Shown: positions 1 through 5,478 of the stretch, piece after piece
Position numbering within the stretch: the first letter of the stretch is position 1
Layout: each line of letters opens with the position of its first letter
Virus record (IMG/VR): IMGVR_UViG_3300037493_004751
Coordinates: 1 to 23,150 of that record
Reading direction: 5' to 3' (one strand)
Origin: a virus
DNA: 23,150 nucleotides
Made by a program: the position numbers and the translations under genes
Notes under the pieces: generated by a model
Seen by the model: only the letters and a program-made list of their open reading frames with translations
Told to the model about the DNA's origin: nothing
Database searches by the model: none

Positions 1-164
1 TCAAAGCGGTCGGATCGTTCCCACATTTCTCGTGTAGTTGAATGTGAAAGACCTGCGGGGCCATCTTCTACGGCATCAAACAACGATTTCCGCAAAAACT
101 CGTCAACTCGGATCATTTCCAAGAGGGGTAGCGGGTCGTACTGGTCTTGCATTGGTGTCCTCAT
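1..164 (-). CDS. Partial hypothetical protein, C-terminal part beyond left edge
   Basis: This open frame starts at the ATG read from 164 and runs off the left edge with no stop, giving 54 codons. Its start overlaps the stop of the upstream gene (161-418) in an ATGA arrangement, the usual sign of translational coupling, so it is probably the second gene of the leftward operon. The N-terminus reads MRTPMQDQYDPLPLLEM and the visible part is acidic and hydrophilic, with no membrane segment and no motif I recognise. It is too short and incomplete for a function. The coupling and the lack of stops are what is seen; its reality as a gene is inferred from them. Confidence 0.55.
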   Translation of the reverse strand, partial: MRTPMQDQYDPLPLLEMIRVDEFLRKSLFDAVEDGPAGLSHSTTREMWERSDRF

Positions 165-418
165 GGCGATTTTTTTGGAACCATCACAAAGTCAAATCCC
201 GCAAGTTTTGCCATCGCAATCGCCATCCCAAACGATGGTAGGCGTTGCCCAGTCATCGTTTCGCTGTCCGCGAGCAGGCATTCGGCGGTGTGAACCGCAC
301 AGATTTCTGCGTCTGAGACTTTTCTTACAAAGGTGTATCGGCTCATTCCGTGAGTCGCAAGTTGTTTCCGCATGGCGATTTTCCAATCGGCAGGGCTGTT
401 TAGTTTGGCGGGTTTCAT
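161..418 (-). CDS. Small helix-turn-helix-like protein, candidate phage regulator
   Basis: 85 residues. The central part (about residues 14-75) has the alternating helical pattern of XRE-type DNA-binding domains: a basic helix around MRKQLATHGMSRYTFVRK, then a segment ending in SFGMAIAMAKLAGFDFVMVPKK, much like the C-terminal helix and strand of phage Cro/CI-like folds. I cannot match it to a named family, so DNA binding is an inference. It is the first gene of the leftward operon, divergent from everything at 545-6636, a position typical of a phage repressor. Its promoter (426-454) puts transcription within a base of the ATG, so it should be translated from a leaderless mRNA, as lambda cI is from PRM. 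It is a reasonable candidate to bind the CCTAY-N6-RTAGG operators, but nothing in the sequence proves this. Confidence 0.7.
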   Translation of the reverse strand: MKPAKLNSPADWKIAMRKQLATHGMSRYTFVRKVSDAEICAVHTAECLLADSETMTGQRLPSFGMAIAMAKLAGFDFVMVPKKSP

Positions 419-425
419 GGGTTAC

Positions 426-454
426 AGTCTACTGTGACGAAGGGTATGCGTCAA
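426..454 (-). promoter_or_regulatory. Sigma70-type promoter for the leftward operon, leaderless start
   Basis: On the minus strand TTGACG (454-449), a 17-bp spacer and TAGACT (431-426) match the -35 and -10 consensus at 5/6 and 4/6. The expected start of transcription is at 419-418, which is the A of the ATG of the downstream gene. No Shine-Dalgarno sequence precedes that ATG. Confidence 0.75.
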
Positions 455-503
455 CAAATTTGGAATTTTTTGGGGCGTTTCGCAGTCGAATATCATCCGC
501 GCT

Positions 504-540
504 GACCCCTCCGCTCGCCCTATAGGGGCTACGGGGGGTC
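504..540. repeat. GC-rich inverted repeat around a CCCTATAGGG palindrome
   Basis: Arms at 504-513 and 532-540 can pair (9 bp with one unpaired T) and enclose the perfect 10-bp palindrome CCCTATAGGG at 518-527. It lies between the leftward promoter and the plus-strand promoter at 545-572. Its CCTA and TAGG half-sites resemble those of the four operator palindromes, but without the 6-bp centre. There is no U-tract, so it is not an intrinsic terminator. It could be a regulator-binding site between divergent promoters; function unknown. Confidence 0.45.
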
Positions 541-544
541 GCGG

Positions 545-572
545 CTGACGGTTTAAGAGAGAGAGATATAGT
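545..572 (+). promoter_or_regulatory. Putative promoter for the structured RNA
   Basis: CTGACG (545-550), a 16-bp purine-rich spacer and TATAGT (567-572) give 4/6 and 5/6 matches to sigma70 boxes. Transcription would start near 579, just before the first hairpin of the structured region. Unlike the four early cassettes it has no CCTA/TAGG palindrome in its spacer, so it is probably regulated differently. Confidence 0.5.
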
Positions 573-578
573 CACATG

Positions 579-957
579 GGAGCGAGTGGGGAAACCATGA
601 CCCCTTGCACAGAGGTCACGGAATAGCCGCACGGTCGCGGAGCAGGTTCCTTGGGCATCACTTCCACCATTTCGTTGTCAGCCGCTGCTGTGATGCAAGA
701 GCGCGTAGATCCGAGAATCTACGGCGTGGAGTAGGGTCAGACTCCACGACGAGGCGACTGGGGAGTCGCGACAAGTGCCGAGTACGGACCCCTCGACGGG
801 TGGTGCAGCGGTAGCCGACAGACGGCGTGCAAGGCGTGGTATGCTGCTCACGCTTGAGGATGTGTGGTAGTCGCCTTTCCCGAGATAGGAAGCGACTACC
901 GCGCACAGCGTACCGACTTTGACTGGCCTTGTGCTGTCAAGGTCGGTTTTTCTTTTT
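579..957 (+). ncRNA. Candidate structured non-coding RNA, about 380 nt, family unknown
   Basis: No protein gene is convincing here, but the plus strand folds by eye into a chain of hairpins: 598-602/614-618 (5 bp), 627-630/637-640 (4 bp), 650-661/690-699 (10 bp with a 2-nt bulge), 704-710/717-723 (7 bp), 725-732/741-748 (8 bp), 754-759/764-769 (6 bp, GGGG loop), 814-817/823-826 (4 bp), 831-838/849-855 (7 bp with one bulge) and 866-880/888-900 (13 bp with a 2-nt bulge). An intrinsic terminator follows at 912-957. Several stems are perfect and nearly abut, far more than expected in coding or random DNA. A promoter-like pair lies just upstream. I looked for conserved cores of RNase P RNA, tmRNA, tRNA and group I and II introns and did not find them. 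The 5' end is inferred from the promoter; the 3' end from the terminator. Confidence 0.68.
912..957 (+). terminator. Intrinsic terminator of the structured RNA
   Basis: A 12-bp stem (912-923 with 936-947, one G-U pair, 12-nt loop) is followed directly by five T, one C and five more T. It reads only in the plus direction and sits 38 bp before the -35 box of the first early promoter, so it insulates the two transcripts. Confidence 0.85.
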
Positions 958-995
958 GCAAACCAAACTATTTTTTTTATTTTTGGATTTTGCTA

Positions 996-1024
996 TTGCG
1001 CCCTACGGCAAAGTAGGGTATATT
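996..1024 (+). promoter_or_regulatory. Early promoter cassette copy 1 with operator in spacer
   Basis: TTGCGC (996-1001), a 17-bp spacer and TATATT (1019-1024). The spacer contains CCTAC-GGCAAA-GTAGG, one of four CCTAY-N6-RTAGG inverted repeats at the same place in four promoters. A protein on this palindrome would cover the DNA between -35 and -10 and block polymerase. Exactly 6 nt follow the -10 box before the conserved hairpin. Confidence 0.8.
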
Positions 1025-1030
1025 GAGGAG

Positions 1031-1049
1031 GTCGGGAATGTCTCCCGAC
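1031..1049 (+). promoter_or_regulatory. Conserved 5' mRNA hairpin, copy 1
   Basis: Perfect 7-bp stem GTCGGGA/TCCCGAC with loop ATGTC, followed by CTAAC. It would be at the extreme 5' end of the transcript, consistent with an RNA-stabilising or protein-binding element. The AUG in the loop is in frame with the gene start at 1071 (11 codons upstream), but it has no Shine-Dalgarno, and the AAAGGA at 1058-1063 clearly serves the later ATG. Confidence 0.75.
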
Positions 1050-1070
1050 CTAACCCGAAAGGATTTCGTT

Positions 1071-1490
1071 ATGGACATTAAGAAACTTGTCAAGATCGCA
1101 GAGGCTCGCAAGGAAGCATGGGAGGCTTGCACAAAAGCCAAGGCGGCCGCAATGGCCTCAAGCCTCGCGTGGAAAAACGCTCGTCGAGATCACTATCTTG
1201 ACTTGATCGACGCGGAGTGCAAAGTGCGTGTTGTGGAAATCACAAGTGACGCACGGCTTGCAATGTCGCGCTCGGGTGAGTTTGTCCAAAGTCAGGCGGC
1301 GTACTACGGCACGGTGGAAAAGGCTTACCGAGGCCGCAAGCACTTCGGGGTTGTGTGGGTGACCCCTACTGGGGACCGCATGGTTCAAACCATCGGTGAT
1401 CTTGAGCGCGGCTGCGAGTGCCGTGTGCATGGCATCCCGTACCCCTCGGCACGACTTGAAGATTACTGCGCTGTCAAGTCATCAACCTAA
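1071..1490 (+). CDS. Early protein of unknown function
   Basis: 139 residues, first gene of early unit 1. I chose the ATG at 1071 because AAAGGA ends 7 nt before it and because the upstream in-frame AUG lies in the hairpin loop. Residues 1-60 are rich in A, K, E and R and look helical or coiled (VKIAEARKEAWEACTKAKAA). The C-terminal half looks like a compact alpha/beta domain with a CECRVHG segment containing two cysteines and a histidine, possibly a half metal site. I recognise no family. It is followed by a strong hairpin with a short U-run (1500-1533), so it may be made in larger amounts than the genes behind it. Confidence 0.75.
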   Translation: MDIKKLVKIAEARKEAWEACTKAKAAAMASSLAWKNARRDHYLDLIDAECKVRVVEITSDARLAMSRSGEFVQSQAAYYGTVEKAYRGRKHFGVVWVTPTGDRMVQTIGDLERGCECRVHGIPYPSARLEDYCAVKSST

Positions 1491-1499
1491 ACCCACAAC

Positions 1500-1533
1500 G
1501 CGGGGGTGGGGCTTCGGCCCCGCCCCCGCTTTT
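1500..1533 (+). terminator. Very stable UUCG hairpin with short U-run, leaky terminator or stabiliser
   Basis: A 13-bp G/C stem with one G-U pair (1500-1512 with 1517-1529) is capped by a TTCG tetraloop and followed by only four T. The next gene starts 16 nt later with no promoter of its own that I can see. Partial termination, or a 3'-end stabiliser that lowers downstream expression, fits better than full termination. Confidence 0.7.
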
Positions 1534-1548
1534 ACAAAAGGATTTCAA

Positions 1549-1941
1549 ATGAATATCTCTGATGCATTCGACGCTGCTCTCTCCGATGTCAAATCTCCTA
1601 CTACTTGGTATGTCTGCTTGATGCTGCGCGAGCAGTACTACGGCGGACCCGAAGAGGGGGGTTGGTACGGATACGACACCACCCTTGTGCGATTTGCCAA
1701 ATTTCCGTCAGAGGAGGCAGCGTGGGACGGGGCTGAAAAAGTCAAGCGTCTTGCGGCGTGTGAATCCAGTAGGGCGGTGGAGGATTTCAACCGTATGTGC
1801 CTGCGTTCGTGTGACGAGGCCGAGGCTCGCAATGAGGATGTGGACAGGTTGCCCGAAGTCGGTGGACCCGACTCGTACCGCGTGATCGTGACAAACCAAT
1901 TGCCTGCACGGTTTGACGCGGGATCGAGGTACTACGAATGA
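1549..1941 (+). CDS. Early hypothetical protein
   Basis: 130 residues. The ATG at 1549 is preceded by AAAAGGA (1536-1542). In-frame extension upstream would translate the terminator-like hairpin, so it is rejected. The sequence starts MNISDAFDAALSDVK and continues with an aromatic and glycine segment (REQYYGGPEEGGWYGYDTT), then a predicted helix (EEAAWDGAEKVKRLAA) and an acidic tail. The pattern of strand plus helix suggests a small alpha/beta protein. No family is recognised. Its stop overlaps the next ATG (ATGA at 1938-1941), so it is coupled to the CsrA-like gene. Confidence 0.7.
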   Translation: MNISDAFDAALSDVKSPTTWYVCLMLREQYYGGPEEGGWYGYDTTLVRFAKFPSEEAAWDGAEKVKRLAACESSRAVEDFNRMCLRSCDEAEARNEDVDRLPEVGGPDSYRVIVTNQLPARFDAGSRYYE

Positions 1942-2156
1942 CATTCCCGATTCTCGACATGACAGACATCACTTGTGTTGTGATGACGATGCGCTCGGAC
2001 CGCGAGCATTTGATTTTTCACACGACAGATGGGGTGATTACGGTTCAACTCAAACCGATGGGTAGACGAAAAACAGGTATCCATATTTTTGCTCCCCGCA
2101 AGGTCTTGATTCGCCGCGAGCCAACCAAGGAGGAATCACAAAATGCAGCAGTTTGA
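1938..2156 (+). CDS. CsrA-like RNA-binding protein candidate
   Basis: 72 residues, close to the usual 60-70 of CsrA. Aligned by eye to E. coli CsrA, residues 19-62 carry the family landmarks. R19 and E23 fall at CsrA R6 and E10, then comes a strand DGVITVQL, then the block GIHIFAPRKVLIRRE, with AP at 52-53 and RE at 60-61. These match AP36-37 and the RNA-contacting R44-E45 of CsrA. The first 15 residues are an extension. CsrA proteins are dimers that bind GGA in mRNA hairpins near ribosome sites and block or stabilise messages. If this one works the same way, targets could be host mRNAs or the phage's own hairpin leaders. It is coupled by ATGA to the gene before it, and the next gene starts inside its end. 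The fold assignment is inference from a short alignment. Confidence 0.6.
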   Translation: MTFPILDMTDITCVVMTMRSDREHLIFHTTDGVITVQLKPMGRRKTGIHIFAPRKVLIRREPTKEESQNAAV

Positions 2157-2472
2157 AACACTCTTTGATTCCGCCGAAGCAGATCGCCGCATGGAGGCGG
2201 GTATTGCGCTCGCGTCCTCAAGTCAAATGCGTAACGCCCTGCTGAGGGTCGCTCAGGGACACGCGAGGAGTCTCTGTGTCACGCAGGGGTGGGTGACGAG
2301 CGATTGCGTTTGCCGACGCATGGCGGAGAGGGGGTTTGATTACGCGGATTTAGGGAACGCGGCGGGAGCGGTTTTTCGCGGCGGGTTTTCGTGGACTGGT
2401 GAAGTGCAGCGGTCCACTCGCGTGTCTACCCACGGGAGAATCATCCGCGTGTGGAGGATTCGGAATGATTGA
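2143..2472 (+). CDS. Hypothetical phage protein, winged-helix-like
   Basis: 109 residues. A strong ribosome site AAGGAGG (2127-2133) lies inside the end of the CsrA-like gene, 9 nt before the ATG. Residues 1-40 are helical. Residues 45-109 (QGWVTSDCVCRRMAERGF, then GNAAGAVFRGG, then STHGRIIRVWRI) give a helix-turn-helix followed by two beta strands, the layout of a winged-helix domain. Similar small proteins with a NAAG-F--G core are common in phage early regions, but I cannot name the family with certainty. DNA or RNA binding is an inference. Confidence 0.65.
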   Translation: MQQFETLFDSAEADRRMEAGIALASSSQMRNALLRVAQGHARSLCVTQGWVTSDCVCRRMAERGFDYADLGNAAGAVFRGGFSWTGEVQRSTRVSTHGRIIRVWRIRND

Positions 2473-2671
2473 CAGCCTGAAATATTTTTCGGGGATCGTG
2501 CGCGCAAGCGTTGAAATGTGTCCAACTCGCAGCGGCATCATTGGCAAACTCGACTACGCGATTCCAATCCGCCTCATCTTTGAGTGCGCCGACGATGTCG
2601 CGAAACTGCACGATGAAATCGAAGCACTTAAAGCGGAAGTCAAAAAATTAAAAAGACAATCTCGTGTGTGA
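2465..2671 (+). CDS. Small coiled-coil protein
   Basis: 68 residues. The ATG at 2465 overlaps the end of the previous gene by 8 bases and is preceded by GGAGGA (2453-2458). The C-terminal third (DDVAKLHDEIEALKAEVKKL, about residues 43-62) has leucine and aliphatic residues in heptad spacing and should form a short coiled coil, so the protein probably oligomerises. The N-terminal part is mixed hydrophobic without a clear membrane segment. It lies directly before RusA, whose GTG start overlaps its end. Function unknown. Confidence 0.65.
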   Translation: MIDSLKYFSGIVRASVEMCPTRSGIIGKLDYAIPIRLIFECADDVAKLHDEIEALKAEVKKLKRQSRV

Positions 2672-3086
2672 GTTTTTTGCTCACGGGATCCCTGCGCCAC
2701 AGGGATCCAAAAACCTAGTACGACTACGCTCGGGTCGCACCATCATGATTGAGGCATCTAAGCGTGTGATGCCTTGGAGGGCTGTCATCGCGGCCTCTGC
2801 GGTCGCCGCGAGAGTGCAAATGCACGAGCAGGATGTGGAGGTGCGGATTGTTGCGCGGTGGACGCGGCCTGCGTCACACTTTACCGCGAGCGGCCTGCTA
2901 CGGAAATCATCCCCAGTCCTCCCCCGTTACGCCGACTGCGACAAACTCGCTAGGGCTGTGTGTGACGCTCTCGCAGGGATTGCCTACCGAAACGACAGGC
3001 AGGTGGGCAAACTCTCTGTAGAGCGACGGTGGTGTCTCGCTGAAGAGGCGAGTGGCGCATTCATTTCTGTGTTGGCGCATACCTGA
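2664..3086 (+). CDS. rusA: RusA-family Holliday junction resolvase
   Basis: 140 residues, normal for RusA. The N-terminal GIPAPQGSKN and the core DCDKLARAVCDALAGIAYRND-RQV are signature segments of the family. Three aspartates, D91, D93 and D111, fit the catalytic metal-binding positions (D70, D72 and D91 in E. coli RusA). RusA dimers cut four-way DNA junctions symmetrically after recombination or replication. Phage copies often sit beside annealing recombinases, and bet follows here. The start is a GTG at 2664 overlapping the stop of the previous gene; the ribosome site is weak, so translation is probably coupled. A 7-8 bp inverted repeat (3070-3077/3093-3100) straddles its stop codon. Confidence 0.9.
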   Translation: MCEFFAHGIPAPQGSKNLVRLRSGRTIMIEASKRVMPWRAVIAASAVAARVQMHEQDVEVRIVARWTRPASHFTASGLLRKSSPVLPRYADCDKLARAVCDALAGIAYRNDRQVGKLSVERRWCLAEEASGAFISVLAHT

Positions 3087-3100
3087 TTTTCTCGCCAACA
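3070..3100. repeat. Inverted repeat around the rusA stop codon
   Basis: TGTTGGCG (3070-3077) and CGCCAACA (3093-3100) are perfect 8-bp arms around a 15-nt loop that contains the rusA stop. No U-run follows on either strand, so it is not an intrinsic terminator. It may protect the 3' end of the rusA transcript from exonucleases. It abuts the -35 box of early promoter 2. Confidence 0.55.
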
Positions 3101-3103
3101 AAC

Positions 3104-3132
3104 TTGCATCCTATATCTCAATAGGGTAAATT
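3104..3132 (+). promoter_or_regulatory. Early promoter cassette copy 2 with operator in spacer
   Basis: TTGCAT (3104-3109), a 17-bp spacer with the inverted repeat CCTAT-ATCTCA-ATAGG, and TAAATT (3127-3132). Geometry is identical to the other three copies, with 6 nt to the hairpin. It drives bet and the Gp157-like gene. Confidence 0.82.
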
Positions 3133-3138
3133 GACACC

Positions 3139-3156
3139 GTTGGGAATGATCCCAAC
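3139..3156 (+). promoter_or_regulatory. Conserved 5' mRNA hairpin, copy 2
   Basis: Perfect 7-bp stem GTTGGGA/TCCCAAC with loop ATGA. Relative to copies 1 and 4 the second pair from the base pair position changes from C-G to T-A on both sides, a compensatory change that supports an RNA stem. The loop AUG opens only a 4-codon frame here. Confidence 0.78.
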
Positions 3157-3177
3157 CTAACACTAGAGGAAAACAGC

Positions 3178-4161
3178 ATGGAACTGGCAACAATTAAAAC
3201 AGGGCTTTCGCACGAGCAGGTCGATCTACTCTCCCGCACCATCGCGAAGGGCTGCAACCCTGACGAACTGGCGTTGTTCTCGTCCATCTGTGACCGCACG
3301 GGACTTGACCCGTTCGCTCGGCAGATCTACGCGATTCAGCGGTGGGATTCTCGCGAAAATCGAAACATCATGCAGACTCAAATCTCGATTGATGGGGCGC
3401 GGTTAGTCGCGCAGCGATCAGGCGAGTACGCGGGGCAAGACGGACCGTACTGGTGCGGTCCTGATGGCAAATGGGTAGATGTGTGGCTTGATGCCTTGCC
3501 GCCGACGGCGGCTCGCGTCGGCGTGATGCGTAAGGGTTTTGCGGGTCCCCTGTACGCAGTTGCCTTGTGGCGAGAGTATGTGCAGACTACGAAAAATGGG
3601 GGGGTCACGACGATGTGGGCAAAAATGCCAAGCCTCATGATTGCAAAGTGCAGCGAGGCTCTTGCGCTGCGAAAAGCGTTTCCTGCGGAACTGTCAGGGC
3701 TGTACACGAGTGAGGAAATGTCACAGGCTGAAGTGCCTGCGGCGGTTACTCCCGTTGATGTCCCTGTCCGCACAGATGGGTTGCTGCTTCCCCCAGTAAA
3801 GTCGAGCGCGAAGCATGACCCCTCGATGTTTTCTTCCGAGCCGACGCTAAAGCAAGTTGTTCCCGTTGATTTGAAGCCCATTGTGGTCGCAAAGCCCAAG
3901 CCGAAATCAACACAAAAGTGGCCTGCGACGGGGACTGATGTCGTGAGGGTGGAGAAACTGGTGGAGCGCGGAGACGGCTACGCGCTGCTTTGCGCGCACC
4001 CTGTGCATGGACAGTCGTGGGTTTCGGCAAGTCCTCTGAGCGCGTGGACTGTCGCCGCAGACACGAACATCGAACTGACTTGGCGGTGGAACGCTGTCGG
4101 CTTCTGTGAGGCGACCGAGATCCGAGATCAGCCACAGATTCGCGACTTTGTTGCTCTGTAA
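3178..4161 (+). CDS. bet: Bet/RecT-family single-strand annealing recombinase
   Basis: 327 residues. Residues about 10-180 match the phage Bet family, with segments [41 protein letters not shown], then [11 protein letters not shown] and [21 protein letters not shown], ending [10 protein letters not shown]. Bet anneals complementary single strands and drives phage recombination, usually with an exonuclease; none is seen in the window. Typical Bet proteins are about 260 residues. Here residues 185-250 form a proline, valine and lysine-rich linker, and residues 250-327 form an extra domain ([20 protein letters not shown] and [16 protein letters not shown]) that I do not recognise. AGAGGAAA lies just before the ATG. 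It is first in unit 2, and RusA lies immediately upstream in unit 1, so the two probably cooperate. Confidence 0.92.
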   Translation: MELATIKTGLSHEQVDLLSRTIAKGCNPDELALFSSICDRTGLDPFARQIYAIQRWDSRENRNIMQTQISIDGARLVAQRSGEYAGQDGPYWCGPDGKWVDVWLDALPPTAARVGVMRKGFAGPLYAVALWREYVQTTKNGGVTTMWAKMPSLMIAKCSEALALRKAFPAELSGLYTSEEMSQAEVPAAVTPVDVPVRTDGLLLPPVKSSAKHDPSMFSSEPTLKQVVPVDLKPIVVAKPKPKSTQKWPATGTDVVRVEKLVERGDGYALLCAHPVHGQSWVSASPLSAWTVAADTNIELTWRWNAVGFCEATEIRDQPQIRDFVAL

Positions 4162-4192
4162 TTCACCCCCCCCCTCCAACACACGAGAAGCC

Positions 4193-4702
4193 ATGAGCCT
4201 GTACGCCATCACAGAAAATTTGAAGTCATTAGTCGGAGCGTTTGAGGAACACGGCCACGCCTCTGACGAGGCCGCTGCCGCCATCGCGGAACACACGAGC
4301 GCGCTAATCGAGTCGTTTGACGCGAAGGTCGATGACTACGCCGCGTTGATTCGGTCCTGCGAAAGTCGCGCAGCAGGACGGGCCGAAGAGGCCGCTCGCA
4401 TGAAAAAACTGGCACAGGATGACGAGTCGCTTGCAACGCGGCTGCGACTGGCGGTGATGATCGCCATGAAAGAAACGGGACAGCCTCAGATTCAAACGGC
4501 TCGCTTTTCGTTGTCGGTCGTGAAAAACGGCGGAGCCGTACCCGTCATTATCAGCGACGAGGCTGAACTGCCTGAGGAATTTCGTGTTCCCACCGTTACC
4601 ATCACGGTTGACAAGGTCGCAATTCGTGCGGCACTTGAAGCAGGCGAGACGGTGAACGGGGCCACGCTTGGCGAGCGAGGGACACGCCTCAACCTTAAAT
4701 AG
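4193..4702 (+). CDS. Siphovirus Gp157-family protein
   Basis: 169 residues. The layout fits the Gp157 family found in many siphoviruses: an N-terminal helical and coiled-coil part to about residue 95 (DAKVDDYAALIRSCESRAAG, then MKKLAQDDESLATRLRLAV), then a beta-rich C-terminal half (TARFSLSVVKNGG, ELPEEFRVPTVTITVDKVAIRAALEAGE, TLGERGTRLNLK). The biochemical role is not established; in streptococci a homologue has been linked to phage resistance. The start at 4193 is the first ATG after a run of C bases; its ribosome site is weak (GAGAAG). It follows bet by 31 bp and is closed by the terminator at 4729-4752. Confidence 0.8.
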   Translation: MSLYAITENLKSLVGAFEEHGHASDEAAAAIAEHTSALIESFDAKVDDYAALIRSCESRAAGRAEEAARMKKLAQDDESLATRLRLAVMIAMKETGQPQIQTARFSLSVVKNGGAVPVIISDEAELPEEFRVPTVTITVDKVAIRAALEAGETVNGATLGERGTRLNLK

Positions 4703-4728
4703 CCCTGCCCCAGTCACCTAACCCATGC

Positions 4729-4752
4729 GCCCCGAGTTCGGGGCTTTTTTTT
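4729..4752 (+). terminator. Intrinsic terminator of unit 2
   Basis: GCCCCG (4729-4734) and CGGGGC (4739-4744) with a 4-nt loop, followed by eight T. It lies 26 bp after the stop of the Gp157-like gene and 20 bp before early promoter 3. Confidence 0.88.
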
Positions 4753-4771
4753 ATTTTTGGGACGCTGCAAC

Positions 4772-4800
4772 TTGAAACCTACTGATTAGTAGGGTACGGT
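4772..4800 (+). promoter_or_regulatory. Early promoter cassette copy 3 with operator in spacer
   Basis: TTGAAA (4772-4777), a 17-bp spacer with CCTACT-GATT-AGTAGG, the most symmetric operator (6-bp arms), and a weaker -10 box TACGGT (4795-4800). Six nt follow before the hairpin, as in the other copies. Confidence 0.8.
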
Positions 4801-4806
4801 TCGTGC

Positions 4807-4825
4807 GTTGGGAATGCTTCCCGAC
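4807..4825 (+). promoter_or_regulatory. Conserved 5' mRNA hairpin, copy 3, plus a second small hairpin
   Basis: GTTGGGA (4807-4813) and TCCCGAC (4819-4825) form a 7-bp stem with one G-U pair; loop ATGCT. A second 5-bp hairpin GCGAC/GTCGC (4834-4838 and 4843-4847) follows, unique to this leader. The loop AUG opens a 17-codon frame that ends with a TGA overlapping the start of the next gene. Confidence 0.72.
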
Positions 4826-4863
4826 CTAAAAACGCGACAAGAGTCGCAGAAACGAGACAGACA

Positions 4864-5136
4864 ATGACCGCAGAGAATAAATCAACAACCGCCCTTGCAA
4901 ACGCTTCGGATTTTTTCGCCGCCTGCACAGACCTCCGCAACGCCGTTAGGGTTCGTCGCGAGCGCGAGGAGCGAGAATTTCGCGATATGCAATGTTGGGG
5001 TCCGTTGTTGTCGCACTCCCAATACCGCCTCATGAAGGATCGCATGGATCGGTTCATGCTTACGACACCCGAGGATCAGGCGTTGACCGCGTTGGTTTCG
5101 GCCTACAACCTTTCAGTCATTGCTAACGCTAAGTAA
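4864..5136 (+). CDS. Small early protein of unknown function
   Basis: 90 residues, first gene of unit 3. The start at 4864 has no clear Shine-Dalgarno (AACGAGACAGACA precedes it), so translation may depend on the 17-codon leader frame whose stop overlaps it. The protein is largely helical and highly charged in the middle (RRREREEREFRDMQ, about residues 31-43) and polar elsewhere. There are no cysteine pairs, membrane segments or family motifs I recognise. It ends 17 bp before the CxxC protein gene and is probably co-transcribed with it. Confidence 0.65.
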   Translation: MTAENKSTTALANASDFFAACTDLRNAVRVRREREEREFRDMQCWGPLLSHSQYRLMKDRMDRFMLTTPEDQALTALVSAYNLSVIANAK

Positions 5137-5153
5137 AAACAAAGGGATCAAAC

Positions 5154-5387
5154 ATGAAAATCATTGGCTACACATACGACGCTGCGAACCATTGCCCCAA
5201 CTGCACACGCGAGGCCGCAGCCAACGGAACGCTGACCCGAGAGCCGCCGTTGAGGCGCGAGACTGACGAACATGGGGTTCCGCGAGACTTGGTGGACCGA
5301 AGCGTAAACGAGGTGGGGGCGTTGTTTGACACGGACGAAAATGTCGATCCACGCTTCTGCGACGATTGCTTTGAGGAGTTGACATGA
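5154..5387 (+). CDS. Small CxxC zinc-binding-type protein
   Basis: 77 residues. Two cysteine pairs, HCPNC (about residues 13-17) and FCDDC (about 68-72), bracket an acidic middle, as in small zinc-ribbon proteins where both pairs bind one metal. The opening MKIIGYTYDAANHCPNCT and the phrase DEHGVPRDLVDR are characteristic of a family of small accessory proteins scattered through phages and plasmids. They have no known function, and I know the type but not a name. GGGATCAAAC precedes the ATG. The gene is closed by the terminator at 5398-5424. Confidence 0.72.
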   Translation: MKIIGYTYDAANHCPNCTREAAANGTLTREPPLRRETDEHGVPRDLVDRSVNEVGALFDTDENVDPRFCDDCFEELT

Positions 5388-5397
5388 TTCAAATACG

Positions 5398-5424
5398 CGC
5401 CCCGAGGTCGGGGCGTTTTTTTTT
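5398..5424 (+). terminator. Intrinsic terminator of unit 3
   Basis: CGCCCCG (5398-5404) and CGGGGCG (5409-5415) with a 4-nt loop, then nine T. It is nearly the same sequence as the unit 2 terminator, and like it stands just before an early promoter cassette. Confidence 0.9.
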
Positions 5425-5443
5425 ATTTTTGTGATGCGTTCCC

Positions 5444-5472
5444 TTGCCCCCTACCGATTGATAGGGTATGTT
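5444..5472 (+). promoter_or_regulatory. Early promoter cassette copy 4 with operator in spacer
   Basis: TTGCCC (5444-5449), a 17-bp spacer with CCTA-CCGATTGA-TAGG, and TATGTT (5467-5472). Arms are one pair shorter than in copies 1-3. Six nt follow before the hairpin. Confidence 0.82.
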
Positions 5473-5478
5473 TCACCC

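Noticed and set aside
504-540. Intrinsic terminator
   Set aside because: There is no U-run on either side of the inverted repeat.
605-906. Short open frames on both strands across the structured RNA
   Set aside because: They are arginine-rich, lack ribosome sites and run through perfect hairpins.
579-957. RNase P RNA, tmRNA, tRNA or self-splicing intron
   Set aside because: The GGGGAAACC and GCAGCGGTAGC fragments recall RNase P and a tRNA D-arm, but the conserved cores, T-arm and intron catalytic elements are absent.
1023-1070. N-terminal extension of the first early gene through the hairpin
   Set aside because: The upstream start lies in the -10 box and would not be on the transcript; the ATG at 1071 has the ribosome site.
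3378-3899. A 173-codon minus-strand open frame within bet
   Set aside because: The plus-strand Bet protein is clearly real by family motifs; the antisense frame has no start context.
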